Assembly (NCBI GenBank): GCA_965216025.1
Contig: CBDCEX010000013.1
Coordinates: forward strand, 323,038-387,037
From: JADFQT01 sp965216025
GTDB lineage: Bacteria; Chloroflexota; Dehalococcoidia; Lucifugimonadales; UBA3495
Direction of reading: 5' to 3'
Length of the DNA: 64,000 nt
Part shown: one piece after another, positions 1 to 8,314 of the stretch
Layout of the letters: each line of letters begins with the position of its first letter
How positions within the stretch are numbered: position 1 is the first letter of the stretch
Notes under the pieces: generated by a model
Seen by the model: only the letters and a program-made list of their open reading frames with translations
Databases searched by the model: none
Told to the model about the DNA's origin: nothing
Made by a program: the position numbers and the translations under genes

Positions 1-1220
1 GAGGGGAGGATGATGACTTTGAGAGAAACGCTGGATTTGGTGCCTGACTTCCGGAGTAGCCAAGGGCGACGCCACTCTTTGGGGGCGATCCTGGCCTTGG
101 CCACCTGTGCCATGCTGTGCGGCGCCCGCAGCTTATACGCCATAGCTCAATGGGGGCGGGACCAAGGGGGTGCTACGGCGCAGCTTTTGGGGTTCAGCCA
201 GGAGAAGACACCCTGCGTGGCCACCCTCCACCGGGTGTTCAAGGGCCTGGACGTGGCGGCCTTTGAGGCAGAAGTCGGCAACTGGCTGGCAAATAGCGGG
301 GTAGAGGCGGATGACCCCCTGTCCCTGGACGGGAAAACCTTGCGAGGGGTCCACGGCCAAGAGATACCCGGGGTCCATCTGGTGTCGGCCTACGCTAGCC
401 GCGCTGGGGCAGTGCTGGCGCAGGTAGCTGCGCCGGGCAAAGGGGAAGAATTGGCGGCGGTCAAAGAAGTATTGGGCCAGGTACCCCTGAAGGGTCGGGT
501 AGTAGTAGCTGATGCCTTACTGACCCAACGGAAAGTCTGTGAGCAGATTGTGGCAGGCGGCGGAGAGTATCTGCTGCCAGTTAAAGAGAATCAGCCCACC
601 TTGCGCCGAGACTTGGAGGTGGCTTTTTCCCCTGCTAGGAACTGAGAGGGCTGGTGGGCCAACCGTACCTCCCTGGCTAGCAGCGGAGTGGCGAGCACGC
701 GGGGCCAAGCTGACGGTCTGGGCCGATGCTCCAGTAAAGCGGCGTCATGGGCGGCTGGAGCGGCGAGAGTTGTGGGCCTTGGCCGACCCAGAGCTAAATG
801 GCTACGTGGGCAGCGCTGGGACGGTCGGGGAAGCGTGGCCGCATCTGCAACAGGTGTGTCGGCTAGAGCACCAGCGGGTCGTGAAGGGCAAGAAACAGGT
901 GGCTGTGAGCTATGCAATTAGCAGTCTCCCAGCCACTGATGCCGATGCCAGGCGATTGTTGAGCCTTTCCCGTGGGCACTGGGGCATCGAGAACCGCCTC
1001 CACTGGGTACGGAATGTGACCTTCGACGAGGACCGCTCTCAGGTGCGCACTGGGGCCGCCCCACAGGTTCTGGCGGGCCTGCGGAACCTGGTCATCAGCT
1101 TGGTACGTCGGGCTGGGCATTCCAACGTAGCCGCTGCCCTACGCCGCCACAATGCCCATCTCAGCGAAGCTTTCGACATGATGGGCTTTACCTACCAGGC
1201 AGGAGAATGAAAAGACCCTG
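1..1220 (+). mobile_element. ISAs1-family insertion sequence, copy 1 (left end cut by window)
   Basis: Near-identical to the element at 20740-22012. The right terminal repeat is visible as GAAAAGACCCTG ending at 1220, one base different from the other copy (GAAAAGGCCCTG). The left terminal repeat lies outside the window, because in the intact copy it starts 62 bases before the transposase start. The first bases before the ATG differ slightly between copies. Confidence 0.9.
10..1210 (+). CDS. ISAs1-family DDE transposase, split into two frames
   Basis: The first part (10-645, 211 aa) carries the N-terminal domain and the first catalytic Asp (SLDGKTLRG). The second part (readable from about 623 to 1210) carries the C-terminal catalytic region (GHWGIENRLHW, then TFDEDRSQVR, with the terminal Glu in IENRLHW). 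Together they have the normal ISAs1 length of about 375-400 aa. The change of frame (+1, or -2) falls in the run GCTTTTTCCCCT at 622-633, before the stop at 643. The copy at 20802 has the same shift, so it was present before the two copies separated. Either it is decoded by programmed frameshifting or the element moves with help in trans. Confidence 0.85.
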
Positions 1221-1237
1221 GTAGGTGTGGCCGCCGT

Positions 1238-1275
1238 TTGGGGAAATCCCCCTATATCCCCCTTGGCAAAGGGGG
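1238..1275. repeat. C/G-run hairpin repeat
   Basis: Runs of CCCCC and GGGGG form a hairpin (AAATCCCCCTATATCCCCCT followed by GGCAAAGGGGGG). A related hairpin lies at 2577-2625 and a short one at 19066-19083, so this is a dispersed intergenic repeat type in this genome. Confidence 0.5.
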
Positions 1276-1344
1276 GCTGAGATAGTCCGGGATGCCCAAT
1301 AGACGCACCAAACCCGCCTGAGACGCACCTTGACCAGCATCTTC

Positions 1345-1572
1345 CTACGTGCTACGGTGCCCTTGGAAACAGAATAGCGTGCGGTGCCCCGAAAGTCGGG
1401 GAGAATAGGGAATCCGGTGGAAATCCGGAACGGGCCCTGCACTGTGTTTGGGGAGTCTTGCGGCCAGCTTAGCGCAGCCACTATCCTGATGTTAGCAATG
1501 TTGGGGTGGGAAGGCGCCGCAAGGTGAAGATCCATTCAGTCAGGATACCTGCCGCGCAGAACCTACCTGCCA
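1345..1572 (+). promoter_or_regulatory. Cobalamin (adenosylcobalamin-type) riboswitch
   Basis: The conserved blocks of the cobalamin aptamer appear in order. They are GAATAGGGAATCCGGTG near 1411, then CACTGT at 1440-1445, AGCCACT near 1476, GGGAAGGCGCCGC near 1508, and the B12 box AGTCAGGATACCTGCC at 1538-1553. The element lies about 165 bases upstream of bluB and is followed by an intrinsic terminator, the usual arrangement for B12 repression by premature termination. The outer limits are approximate because P1 was not folded by computer. The match to the consensus is by eye but covers every core block. Confidence 0.93.
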
Positions 1573-1650
1573 GGCGAGACGGCAAGCCGCGACGCCAGCT
1601 GGTAGTATGCCGCTTCGGGAATTGAGCGGGTCGTTTCCTTGGGAGTCGAT

Positions 1651-1680
1651 CCCCTGTCCTGAAGAGGCAGGGGCTTTTTT
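1651..1680 (+). terminator. Intrinsic terminator of the riboswitch expression platform
   Basis: CCCCTG-T-CCT and AGG-CAGGGG form a nine-pair stem with one bulged base around a GAAG loop, followed by CTTTTTT. It ends 36 bases before the bluB start codon and no gene ends just upstream, so it is a leader terminator. Presumably cobalamin binding favours it. Confidence 0.88.
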
Positions 1681-1716
1681 AATCCCGGCGCTGCGGAGGG
1701 AGCGGAGGCTTAGTTC

Positions 1717-2517
1717 ATGAATACATCCCCGAAAGCATCCCTGGTACCAGCCCAAGGGGACAGTCCAGCAAAAAAAGAGCCGGACTCTCCAGCTGCTGAC
1801 TTCCAGCCGGCGGAGCGAGAAGCGGTTTACCGGGCGATCCACTCCCGCCGGGATATCCGCCATTTCCGCCCCGAGCCTATCCCCGACGAGGCCCTGGCAA
1901 GAATCATACAGGCCGCCCACCACGGGCCTTCCGTGGGGTTCATGCAGCCTTGGGACTTCATTCTGATTAAGGATCAGGGGGTTCGTAAGCAGGTACAGGC
2001 CCTGTTCCATCAGGAGCGGCAAGCCGCCGCCTGCTTTTTTGAAGAGCCGCGCCGCTCCCACTACCTGTCCCTCAAGCTGGAGGGTATTCTTGATGCGCCG
2101 GTGAACCTGTGCGTCACCTGCGACCCGACCCGAGGAGAAGTAGTCCTGGGCAGAAACGCGGCGCCGGAGACCGACGTTTATTCCACCTGCTGCGCGGTGC
2201 AGAACCTCTGGCTGGCGGCCCGCAGCGAGGGTATCGGCATGGGGTGGGTCAGTATTCTCAAGCAGCCCCAGCTGAGAAAAATCCTGGGAATTCCCCCCCA
2301 CATTATTCCGGTGGCATATCTCTGCTTGGGTTACCCGGTTACCTTTGAAGACCGGCCATTGCTGGAGACCGTGGGCTGGCGTAAGCGGCTTTCCCTGGAG
2401 CAGTTGCTGCACTTCGATAGCTGGGAAGCCGGGGCATCGGCAGATAGCGACTGGGAGGGATTTCAAGAGGCCCTTCAGTCCGCATCTGAGACCTCCGCCT
2501 CTAAGACCGCGGACTAG
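1717..2517 (+). CDS. bluB: 5,6-dimethylbenzimidazole synthase
   Basis: BluB is a nitroreductase-fold enzyme that fragments FMNH2 with O2 to make 5,6-dimethylbenzimidazole, the lower ligand of cobalamin. The protein is 266 aa. After a 35-aa low-complexity N-terminal extension it shows the BluB signatures RRDIRHFRPEPIP, HHGPSVGFMQPWDFIL (about 68-83), NLCVTCDPTRG (about 129-139) and the C-terminal PVAYLCLGYP. These separate BluB from ordinary nitroreductases. The cobalamin riboswitch and terminator directly upstream support the assignment independently. An SD-like GGAGCGGAGG lies before the ATG. No other cobalamin gene is adjacent. QueG, encoded at 25.9 kb, is a cobalamin-using enzyme, so the host does use B12. 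Confidence 0.95.
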   Translation: MNTSPKASLVPAQGDSPAKKEPDSPAADFQPAEREAVYRAIHSRRDIRHFRPEPIPDEALARIIQAAHHGPSVGFMQPWDFILIKDQGVRKQVQALFHQERQAAACFFEEPRRSHYLSLKLEGILDAPVNLCVTCDPTRGEVVLGRNAAPETDVYSTCCAVQNLWLAARSEGIGMGWVSILKQPQLRKILGIPPHIIPVAYLCLGYPVTFEDRPLLETVGWRKRLSLEQLLHFDSWEAGASADSDWEGFQEALQSASETSASKTAD

Positions 2518-2576
2518 TACCCCTCCTGAAGCAGGAATCTATGGCAAAACATGGCCGGAGGCGTCGGCGTTTTGAG

Positions 2577-2625
2577 GAAATCCCTCTCAGTCCCCCTTTT
2601 GAAATGGGGGATTCAGGGGGATATG
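2577..2625. repeat. C/G-run hairpin repeat
   Basis: TCCCTCTCAGTCCCCC and GGGGGATTCAGGGGGAT form a long stem around TTTTGAAAT. It is related to the hairpin at 1238-1275. It lies in the apparent 5' extension of the following reading frame, which argues that the gene starts downstream of it. Confidence 0.55.
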
Positions 2626-2669
2626 GATCTCGCCAGGTTGGTAATTTCTCCAGGAGTCTATCGCCGCTT

Positions 2670-3122
2670 GTGCTGGAGCCAGCCCCATCCGCCAGAATCC
2701 AGCGCTACCGGCAACAGAGCCTGCGCCTGATGGACAGCGCCTTGACCGAGATGCGCAGTGGCCGTTGGCTGCGCTCGGAGGAGTTGCTTTGGGGAAGCTT
2801 GACGCTGGCGGTCAAAGCGGTGGCGTTGACCCAGGGCGATGAAATAGAAGGCGATGAAGCGGTCCAAGAGTATGCTTCCCGCCTGGGACAGCAGCACCGG
2901 GACCGGCGGATAAGGGAGGCTTTCAAGCAGCTTTCCGGCTTCTCCGACACGGTGGACCGGGTTCGGGAATCCCGTTCCAGGATGGACTACCTTTTCCTGA
3001 TATTAGATGACGTTAGCTCGGCCGTCGAGCGGCTGTGGGAGTTGGTTCAGGCTCCTGAGCCACCCGCGCCCGAGTCGGATGAAATACCTGATGAAATTAC
3101 CAGCAGTCCCGATGCTGGCTAA
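2670..3122 (+). CDS. HEPN-like helical protein of unknown function
   Basis: The frame is open from 2541, but its first part is a hairpin repeat. A GTG at 2670 preceded by CCAGGAG at 2650-2656 is a more credible start and gives about 150 aa. The body is helical and charged. It runs from RIQRYRQQSLRLMDSALTE through SEELLWGSLTLAVKAVAL to a segment predicted to be helical near VERLWELVQ. The pattern 'YRxxSxxLxxxAxxExxxGxxxxAxExLWGAxxxAVKAVA' is that of PaREP1/HEPN-type proteins. The typical Rx4-6H RNase motif is not obvious (RLGQQHRDRR is the nearest). The C-terminus is an acidic Pro-rich tail. It overlaps the start of mtaB. Function unknown. Confidence 0.6.
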   Translation: MLEPAPSARIQRYRQQSLRLMDSALTEMRSGRWLRSEELLWGSLTLAVKAVALTQGDEIEGDEAVQEYASRLGQQHRDRRIREAFKQLSGFSDTVDRVRESRSRMDYLFLILDDVSSAVERLWELVQAPEPPAPESDEIPDEITSSPDAG

Positions 3123-4503
3123 ACCACCGTCTCCCGCGTCTGGAGTTACCGTTCCTGTAGTTACCCAGCCGCTGGGGAAGGTGCTGATACGAACTCATGG
3201 CTGCAAACTCAACCAGGCCGATAGTGACGTCATCACCCGCCAGTTCATCGAAGCAGGCTACCGGTTGGTCAATTCGGTGTCCGAGGCGGACGTCTTCGTC
3301 CTCAATACCTGCACGGTAACCGCCAATGCCGATGCCAAGGCGCGGCAGGCGTTGCGGGCTGCCCGGCGGGCAAACCCCACGGCAATAATCGTCGCGGCCG
3401 GCTGTTACCCGCAGCGGGCGGCGCAAGAACTCCACAACCTAGAAGCCGTGTCTCTGGTGGTTGACAACACCCAGAAAGACCAGCTGGTATCCCAGGCGGT
3501 GGCACTGCACCAACCCAGCTCCTCCAGCCTGCCTCTGGTGGACCCAACTGCAGTTGGTCCAGAAGGCCCAAATATCTTTTCAGCCGTTGCCGCGGGCACC
3601 CGGCGCAGCCGGGCCATGATCAAAATTCAGGAAGGCTGCGACCAGGTTTGCGCCTACTGCATCGTCCCCAAGGTGCGGGGGCGGGAGCGCAGCATTCCTC
3701 CCGAAACCTTAATTCGGGAGATTAACCGGCGGACGGAGGAGGGGTTTAAAGAGGTGGTCCTAACCGGCACCCAACTGGGCACCTATGGCTTCGACCTTCC
3801 CCCGATTGGTCTTGTTAATCTGGTCGGCCTGTTACGCCGCATTTTGGCCGAGACGACTGTGCCAAGAATTCGGGTCTCTTCCTTGCAGCCCCAGGAAATC
3901 AGCGCCGAGCTGCTCCGGCTTTGGGAAAACAGCCGGCTTTGCCCCCATTTCCACGTCCCCTTGCAGAGCGGCTCCGACTCTATTCTAAAATCCATGCGGC
4001 GCCGCTACGACACCGCGGGGTTCGATCGGTCGGTGGGGCTGATCCGCGAATTTATCTGCGACCCCGGAATCACCACCGATCTGATCGTGGGCTTCCCCGG
4101 GGAAGGTGAAGCGGAATTCAGGCAAAGCCGGGAGTTTGCCGCCGGCATCGGCTTCAGCGACATGCACATCTTTCCCTACTCCCGCCGGCCGGGCACCAGC
4201 GCCCACCATTTTAACGGTCAAGTGGATGCGGCAGATAAACGGCCTCGGGTGAACCAGATGCTGGAGATAGCCAGCCGGACTTCCCAGGAGTTCCGCCGCA
4301 AGCAGCTGGGGCAAATCCGGCCGGTGCTTTGGGAATCCTGTCGGGAGAGTGGAGGTAGCCGCACCTGGAGCGGGCTGACCGACAACTATATTCGGGTTTA
4401 CGCCCTCAGGCCCCAGCACTCGAATAACGACCTGCACAACACCATAACCCCAGCCCGAATAACTGCGCTGGACCGGAGCGGGGTCGCGGGCGAAGCCCTC
4501 TAG
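3079..4503 (+). CDS. mtaB: tRNA (N(6)-L-threonylcarbamoyladenosine(37)-C(2))-methylthiotransferase MtaB
   Basis: This is a radical-SAM enzyme that adds a methylthio group to t6A37 of tRNAs reading ANN codons. An N-terminal UPF0004 domain carries the auxiliary-cluster cysteines (THGCKLNQAD, LNTCTV, AAGCYPQ). The radical-SAM domain has EGCDQVCAYCIVPKVRGRERS with Cx3Cx2C, followed by VVLTGTQLGTYG, HVPLQSGSD and TTDLIVGFPGE. A short TRAM-like tail ends the protein. The residues THGCKLNQ and the GTQLGTYG stretch point to MtaB rather than MiaB or RimO. Several in-frame starts exist (3007, 3079, 3091, 3112). 3079 is chosen because family members are about 430-470 aa. It overlaps the preceding gene. 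Confidence 0.9.
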   Translation: MKYLMKLPAVPMLAKPPSPASGVTVPVVTQPLGKVLIRTHGCKLNQADSDVITRQFIEAGYRLVNSVSEADVFVLNTCTVTANADAKARQALRAARRANPTAIIVAAGCYPQRAAQELHNLEAVSLVVDNTQKDQLVSQAVALHQPSSSSLPLVDPTAVGPEGPNIFSAVAAGTRRSRAMIKIQEGCDQVCAYCIVPKVRGRERSIPPETLIREINRRTEEGFKEVVLTGTQLGTYGFDLPPIGLVNLVGLLRRILAETTVPRIRVSSLQPQEISAELLRLWENSRLCPHFHVPLQSGSDSILKSMRRRYDTAGFDRSVGLIREFICDPGITTDLIVGFPGEGEAEFRQSREFAAGIGFSDMHIFPYSRRPGTSAHHFNGQVDAADKRPRVNQMLEIASRTSQEFRRKQLGQIRPVLWESCRESGGSRTWSGLTDNYIRVYALRPQHSNNDLHNTITPARITALDRSGVAGEAL

Positions 4504-4636
4504 CCAGCGGCCCTCAGAGTCCAACCTGGTTGACCCTCCGGGCTCATGGTTTCCATCCTAGTTTCCCCAAGCCTCCGGTAGTTGCCTCCCCGCCCAATCG
4601 GGTAGGAGGGGGCCTCACGGCCCCCGTCCTCCCACA

Positions 4637-4672
4637 CCACCGGACGTACTCAGCGTATCCGGCGGTTTCCTC
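4637..4672 (-). ncRNA. Group II intron domain V
   Basis: Read on the minus strand this is a hairpin formed by AACCGCCGGATACG and CGTCCGGTGGT around a short loop. It is followed by a G-rich linker and the domain VI hairpin (GGGGGCC GTGA GGCCCCC, then CTACCCGATT with the expected branch-point A near the 3' end). It lies just past the reverse transcriptase stop codon, where domain V is expected. Confidence 0.8.
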
Positions 4673-6256
4673 TACTGATTCAACAGGCTGTACCTTTCGG
4701 TCAGGGCTACGAGTCCCTGTTCCCTAAACCAAGCCAGGCTCATGGCTTCAGCCGCCTGAGGGCTGCCAGCCAGGCGCCACCAGCCTTTGCCAGACCCCGC
4801 CAGTAGCCAGGCCCGCCACTCCGGCACGCCCAACCCCTGCAGAAAGTCCGCAATGGCTTTGGACCGTTTCCGCTGCTTCAGCCGTACGCAGCGCAGCTTT
4901 CGACGAATCCACCCATCCAACCTGCTGAGGTGAGTCCGACATTCCGCATAGCGGAAGTAGGTCACCCACCCCGTGAGAAAGGAGTTCAGTTCGTGGACCA
5001 TCCCTTCAAGGTTGACGCCTCGGTTGCGTCGCGTGGTTCGCCGAATCCTCGCCTTCACGCGCTTCAGGCTTTCGGGCGCTAGGCCCAGCCGACCTCCGGG
5101 CAGCAGCCGATGCCCCAGGAACTTCCGTTCCCATACCGGGGCCACCGCACTTTTCTCCCGGTTTACGCGCAAGCGCAGCTTCCTTTCCAGAAAGTTGCTC
5201 ACCGACGCCATTACCCGCTCCCCCGCAGCCTGCGACCGCACGTATATGTTGCAGTCATCGGCGTACCGGCTGAAGCGGTGCCCCCGGCGTTCCAACTCCT
5301 GGTCCAAGTCATCCAGTAGCAGATTGGACAGGAGCGGCGATAGTGGCCCTCCCTGCGGAGTCCCTTCGTATCGCTCGACGCACACCCCATTCTGCATCAT
5401 CCCCGCTTCCAGGAAGCGCCGGACTATCCGCAGCAGGCGTTTGTCGGCGACTCTCCGGGCCAGGCGGGACATCAGGATGTCGTGGTTTACCCGGTCAAAG
5501 AATTTCTCCAAGTCCAGGTCTACCACGATTTCCCGCCCCTCCCCTACGTACTCCTGCGCCTGGCGCAGCGCCTGGTGGGCGTTTCGCCCGGGACGGAAAC
5601 CGTAGCTTGACTCCGAAAAGGTTGGGTCCAACAGCGGGTCCAGCACCTGGAGGATGCCTTGCTGCACCAGGCGGTCCACCACCGTGGGGATGCCCAGTTG
5701 TCGCACTCCACCTCCCGGCTTGGGGATTTCCACTCCCCGCACCGGTTGCGGTTGGTAGCTGCCTTCCAGCAGCGACGCCACTAAGTTCCTCCCAGTGTTC
5801 CGCCAACCAGCCGCCCAGGTCATCCACACTCATCCCGTCAACCCCCGGCGCTCCTTTGTTGGCTTTCACCCGCTGGTAGGCTCGGTTCAGGTTCTTTGGC
5901 TCTATCACCTCCTCCATCAAGGCTTCCGGCAAGGCTCGCTTCCGCTCAGACGCCGTGGGCCCTTGCTGCTCCTCGTTCGCCCCAGTTCCGGTTCCGCCTT
6001 CACCAGGGACGCCGGGGCGCACGGCCTCCTCTCCCCACTCCAGGAGTGAGAGTTGGTAGACCGTGCCTTGCCGCCGCTCTATGCCCATCAAGTCCTCCCG
6101 ACTGGCTCCTTGCAGTAGAGGATTCGGCCCTTCATCCCGACCTGCCGGGACTACTATGGCCTCTGCTGACTTCTCCAGGGCCTTCCCCCACCGTTGCCAG
6201 TGCGGTAGTCGGGTCCTCCAGACAGCCCCAGAGACCTCCCAGGGTAAGCCGTGCAT
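4672..6256 (-). pseudogene. ltrA: Group II intron reverse transcriptase/maturase, frameshifted
   Basis: The N-terminal part (to about 5785) ends in the RT0/RT1 region (NKGAPGVDGMSVDDLGGWLAEHW). The remaining part continues in another frame from about 5785, with GSYQPQPVRGVEIPKPGGG, ESSYGFRPGRNAHQAL, the TPQGGPLSPLLSN block and the catalytic RYADD at the centre. It ends with the maturase X domain (FLTGWVTYFRYAE) and a short C-terminus without an HNH endonuclease. One single-base shift near GGGAGGAAC (about 5785) separates the halves, so the protein cannot be made by plain translation. The intron may be immobile or move in trans. Otherwise the catalytic residues are intact. Confidence 0.88.
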
Positions 6257-6507
6257 CCTTCCCTCGGTCCCCGCCGGATTTACCTGCGCACCTGTCCGAA
6301 TAACTATTGGGCCGCCCCGTCCATTGCCGGGTTACCCCACTGCGCCGGCCTTCTATCCCGTTCCTGTTCGTCGAGTCCAAGTTTTGCCATAAGCTTCCTT
6401 CAGATTCCACCTCACGATGGACACCCTTGCTTAGGCTAGCGGTTCCGGTCATCACGGCCCGCAGAGGACTTTCACCTCCAAAATGCACAGCATGCCTGGC
6501 ACACAAT

Positions 6508-6540
6508 AAACACGGCCCGCTGGATAGGCGGGCCGTGTTT
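6508..6540. terminator. GC-rich terminator hairpin, group IIC intron target
   Basis: AAACACGGCCCGC and GCGGGCCGTGTTT form a perfect 13-pair stem around a 7-base loop. On the minus strand it follows the MBL-fold gene ending at 6685 and is succeeded by TTTATT and then the intron 5' end at 6504. It is symmetric enough to work in both directions. Confidence 0.8.
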
Positions 6541-6606
6541 TCGCGCTCTGGGACAAGTGCTTTATACCAAGTCTGCCTAAAAGTGGCGTATAAGTCCTAG
6601 GCGATT

Positions 6607-6638
6607 ACGTAGGGGCGCACGGCCGTGCGCCCCTACGT
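6607..6638. repeat. 32-bp perfect palindrome
   Basis: ACGTAGGGGCGCACGG is followed directly by its exact reverse complement, with the centre between 6622 and 6623. There is no loop or T-run, so it is not a normal terminator. It lies between the intron-target terminator and the end of the MBL gene. No second copy was seen in the window. Confidence 0.8.
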
Positions 6639-6684
6639 TACCCAACCCATACACGTACTTTTGATAAAGAGGTGCTATTGGGTG

Positions 6685-7545
6685 TCAGAACTCCACCGGA
6701 CGCAGATAGGCGTGGTCGCCTCGGCGCTCCAGGTATCCGGCTTTGGGGTCTTGGCCGTGAGCGAAAACCAGCAGCCACCCTTGCTTCTCGGCGTCGGAAA
6801 GGATATCCCGCTTCTGCTGAAGGGTGTCTTCGGGAGAGTAATCGAAGGCCGAGATAACTCCCAGGTTCAAATGATGATGTGTGGGCACCAAATCCCCTAA
6901 AAACACTATCCGCTCGCCCCCATGAGTGAACATCACCATTTGATGCCCCTTGGCATGTCCGTCGGTCAGGATGACGTTCAGGCCGGGAAGGATCTCCTCG
7001 TCTCCATCCAAAAATTCCAGCTGGCCTCTTTCCTCGATGGGCACGAAGTTCTCTTCCCGATTGGTGCCAAAGCATCGCTCGTTGGGGTTTATCGCGTCTT
7101 CCCAACAAGCCCGTTGCACGTAATAGGTGGCCTTGGGAAAAGTTGGCACCAGGTTTCCGGCCCGGTCCATTCGGGTACAGCCCCCACTGTGGTCGAAATG
7201 AAGATGAGAGAGGATGACAGCGTGTATGTCCCTGGGGGTCAACCCCATTCCTTTCAACCCCTTGAGCAATCGGCTGGGAACCAAGCCCAAGGTTTCTTTG
7301 TCCTTTTCGTTCTCCTTGGGACCCACTCCGGTATCCACCAGTACATTTTTACCGCACACTTGCAATAGCAGGCAGTTCAACCCCAGGGAAATACGGTTTT
7401 TTCTATCGGTAACCACGTTGCTCTCCCAAGCCACCTTGGGAACTTGGCCGAACACCGAACCTCCGTCCAGCTTGAGGACTCCGTCGTTTATAATCTTGAC
7501 CGCTGTAGACATCATATGCGTGCTCACCACCTCCAACAAATTCAT
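6685..7545 (-). CDS. MBL-fold metallo-hydrolase (lactonase-like)
   Basis: This is a zinc metallo-beta-lactamase-fold hydrolase of 286 aa. The metal-binding motif is SHLHFDHSGG (about 113-122). A later Asp lies in FLGDLVPTHHHL, a His in TDGHAKGHQ, and the final His in VFAHGQDP. The N-terminal layout (LNCLLLQVCGKNVLVDTGVG) resembles N-acyl-homoserine-lactonase-like and related esterase/lactonase MBL proteins. The substrate cannot be told. The ATG at 7545 has no clear ribosome site. An ATG at 7515 is preceded by GGAGGT 13 bases upstream and may be the true start. The gene stands alone, with its terminator at 6508-6540. Confidence 0.8.
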   Translation of the reverse strand: MNLLEVVSTHMMSTAVKIINDGVLKLDGGSVFGQVPKVAWESNVVTDRKNRISLGLNCLLLQVCGKNVLVDTGVGPKENEKDKETLGLVPSRLLKGLKGMGLTPRDIHAVILSHLHFDHSGGCTRMDRAGNLVPTFPKATYYVQRACWEDAINPNERCFGTNREENFVPIEERGQLEFLDGDEEILPGLNVILTDGHAKGHQMVMFTHGGERIVFLGDLVPTHHHLNLGVISAFDYSPEDTLQQKRDILSDAEKQGWLLVFAHGQDPKAGYLERRGDHAYLRPVEF

Positions 7546-8314
7546 CCAAACTTGATCCCCGCCCTAGCTGTGTCTTCAGCAAAAAGAGATTAGGATTGAT
7601 AATGACGTAAAAAGTAAATTACTTTACGATAACCGAATATATTATGACAACATACGCTAGATTACGGAGATTCGTGTGCAGCCAGTCACTATTAAAATGT
7701 CACCTCCTTTCAGCTGGAGCGCTGTCAGAAAATGGAATCGATCGCCACATTTCATTGTTAACCCATTTACCGGAATCTTGAATATTCCCGGGAAAAATTC
7801 GGAGTGATTAGTTTAATTCGGTGGGATGAGAGAGCGACCGAACTTACTAGATATCACTGAACCAAGATACCCGGTGGTCAGTTTAGGGTGTCAAGGCGGA
7901 AACCCGTGGTTTTGGTTTTATTTTGGTATAAATATAAGAATTAGCTCAGAATTACGGGCCCAATTCTTTCCCTCAGACTCGCTTTTTATGGGAAGCCGGT
8001 AGAAGTCGATTTTAGGACGTGGACAGGAGGCCTGGCTGAGCCAGGAGGTAATGTGGACTTGGGCATCGCCGGGATTAAAAAGCGGGCCTGTGAGATTCTG
8101 GGGTTAGCCACTCCCGGAGACCGACTAGCCAGAACTTAGATATTTTTCTGAAGGCGTTAATCTGCCTTAACGCCTTCGCACTCATAATGGGGGCGGCCCG
8201 AATGATTTTTCAGGCCGTCCCTTTTCTTTAGATCAACGCCGGAGGAAGAGCGCAGATTCTGCCCCCACTGCGCTGAGGAATTACGCGGCCGATCGACGTT
8301 AAGGTAATCGGCGG
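7546..8314. other. Long AT-rich intergenic region, possible small RNA
   Basis: No convincing protein gene was found in about 770 bases, and the base composition is clearly more AT-rich than the genes around it. A TATAAAT stretch at 7927-7933 could be a -10 element. Downstream are a CCTGGCT/GCCAGG hairpin (about 8030-8045), a perfect 10-pair hairpin AAGGCGTTAA/TTAACGCCTT at 8151-8176, and a terminator at 8190-8226. This is the layout expected of an independently transcribed non-coding RNA of about 250-290 nt, but no known RNA family was recognised. A short frame near 8050-8137 (starting VDLGIAG) has no supporting evidence. Confidence 0.35.
8190..8226 (+). terminator. Intrinsic terminator (plus strand)
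   Basis: GGGCGGCC and GGCCG-T-CCC pair, with further GAA/TTC pairing inside, followed by TTTTCTTT. No plus-strand protein gene ends upstream, so it probably ends a transcript from the AT-rich region before it. Confidence 0.65.

Larger units (their letters stand above)
4597..6504 (-). mobile_element. Group IIC-type intron
   Basis: On the minus strand the intron begins with GTGTGCCAGGCATG at 6504 and continues with the typical GGAGGTGAAAGTCCTCT segment. It ends near 4597 after domains V and VI. It encodes a reverse transcriptase without an endonuclease domain. The 5' exon directly before the intron is a GC-rich terminator hairpin (6508-6540), the classic target of bacterial class C introns. 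The 3' limit is accurate to a few bases. About 1.9 kb. Confidence 0.88.

Noticed and set aside
2541..2669. N-terminal extension of the HEPN-like gene from ATG 2541
   Set aside because: This stretch contains a dispersed hairpin repeat and has no ribosome site. GTG 2670 is more credible.
8054..8140. Short frame VDLGIAGIKKRACEILGLAT, resembling an SDR N-terminus
   Set aside because: Too short and lacks the glycine-rich motif. Probably chance within the putative RNA region.
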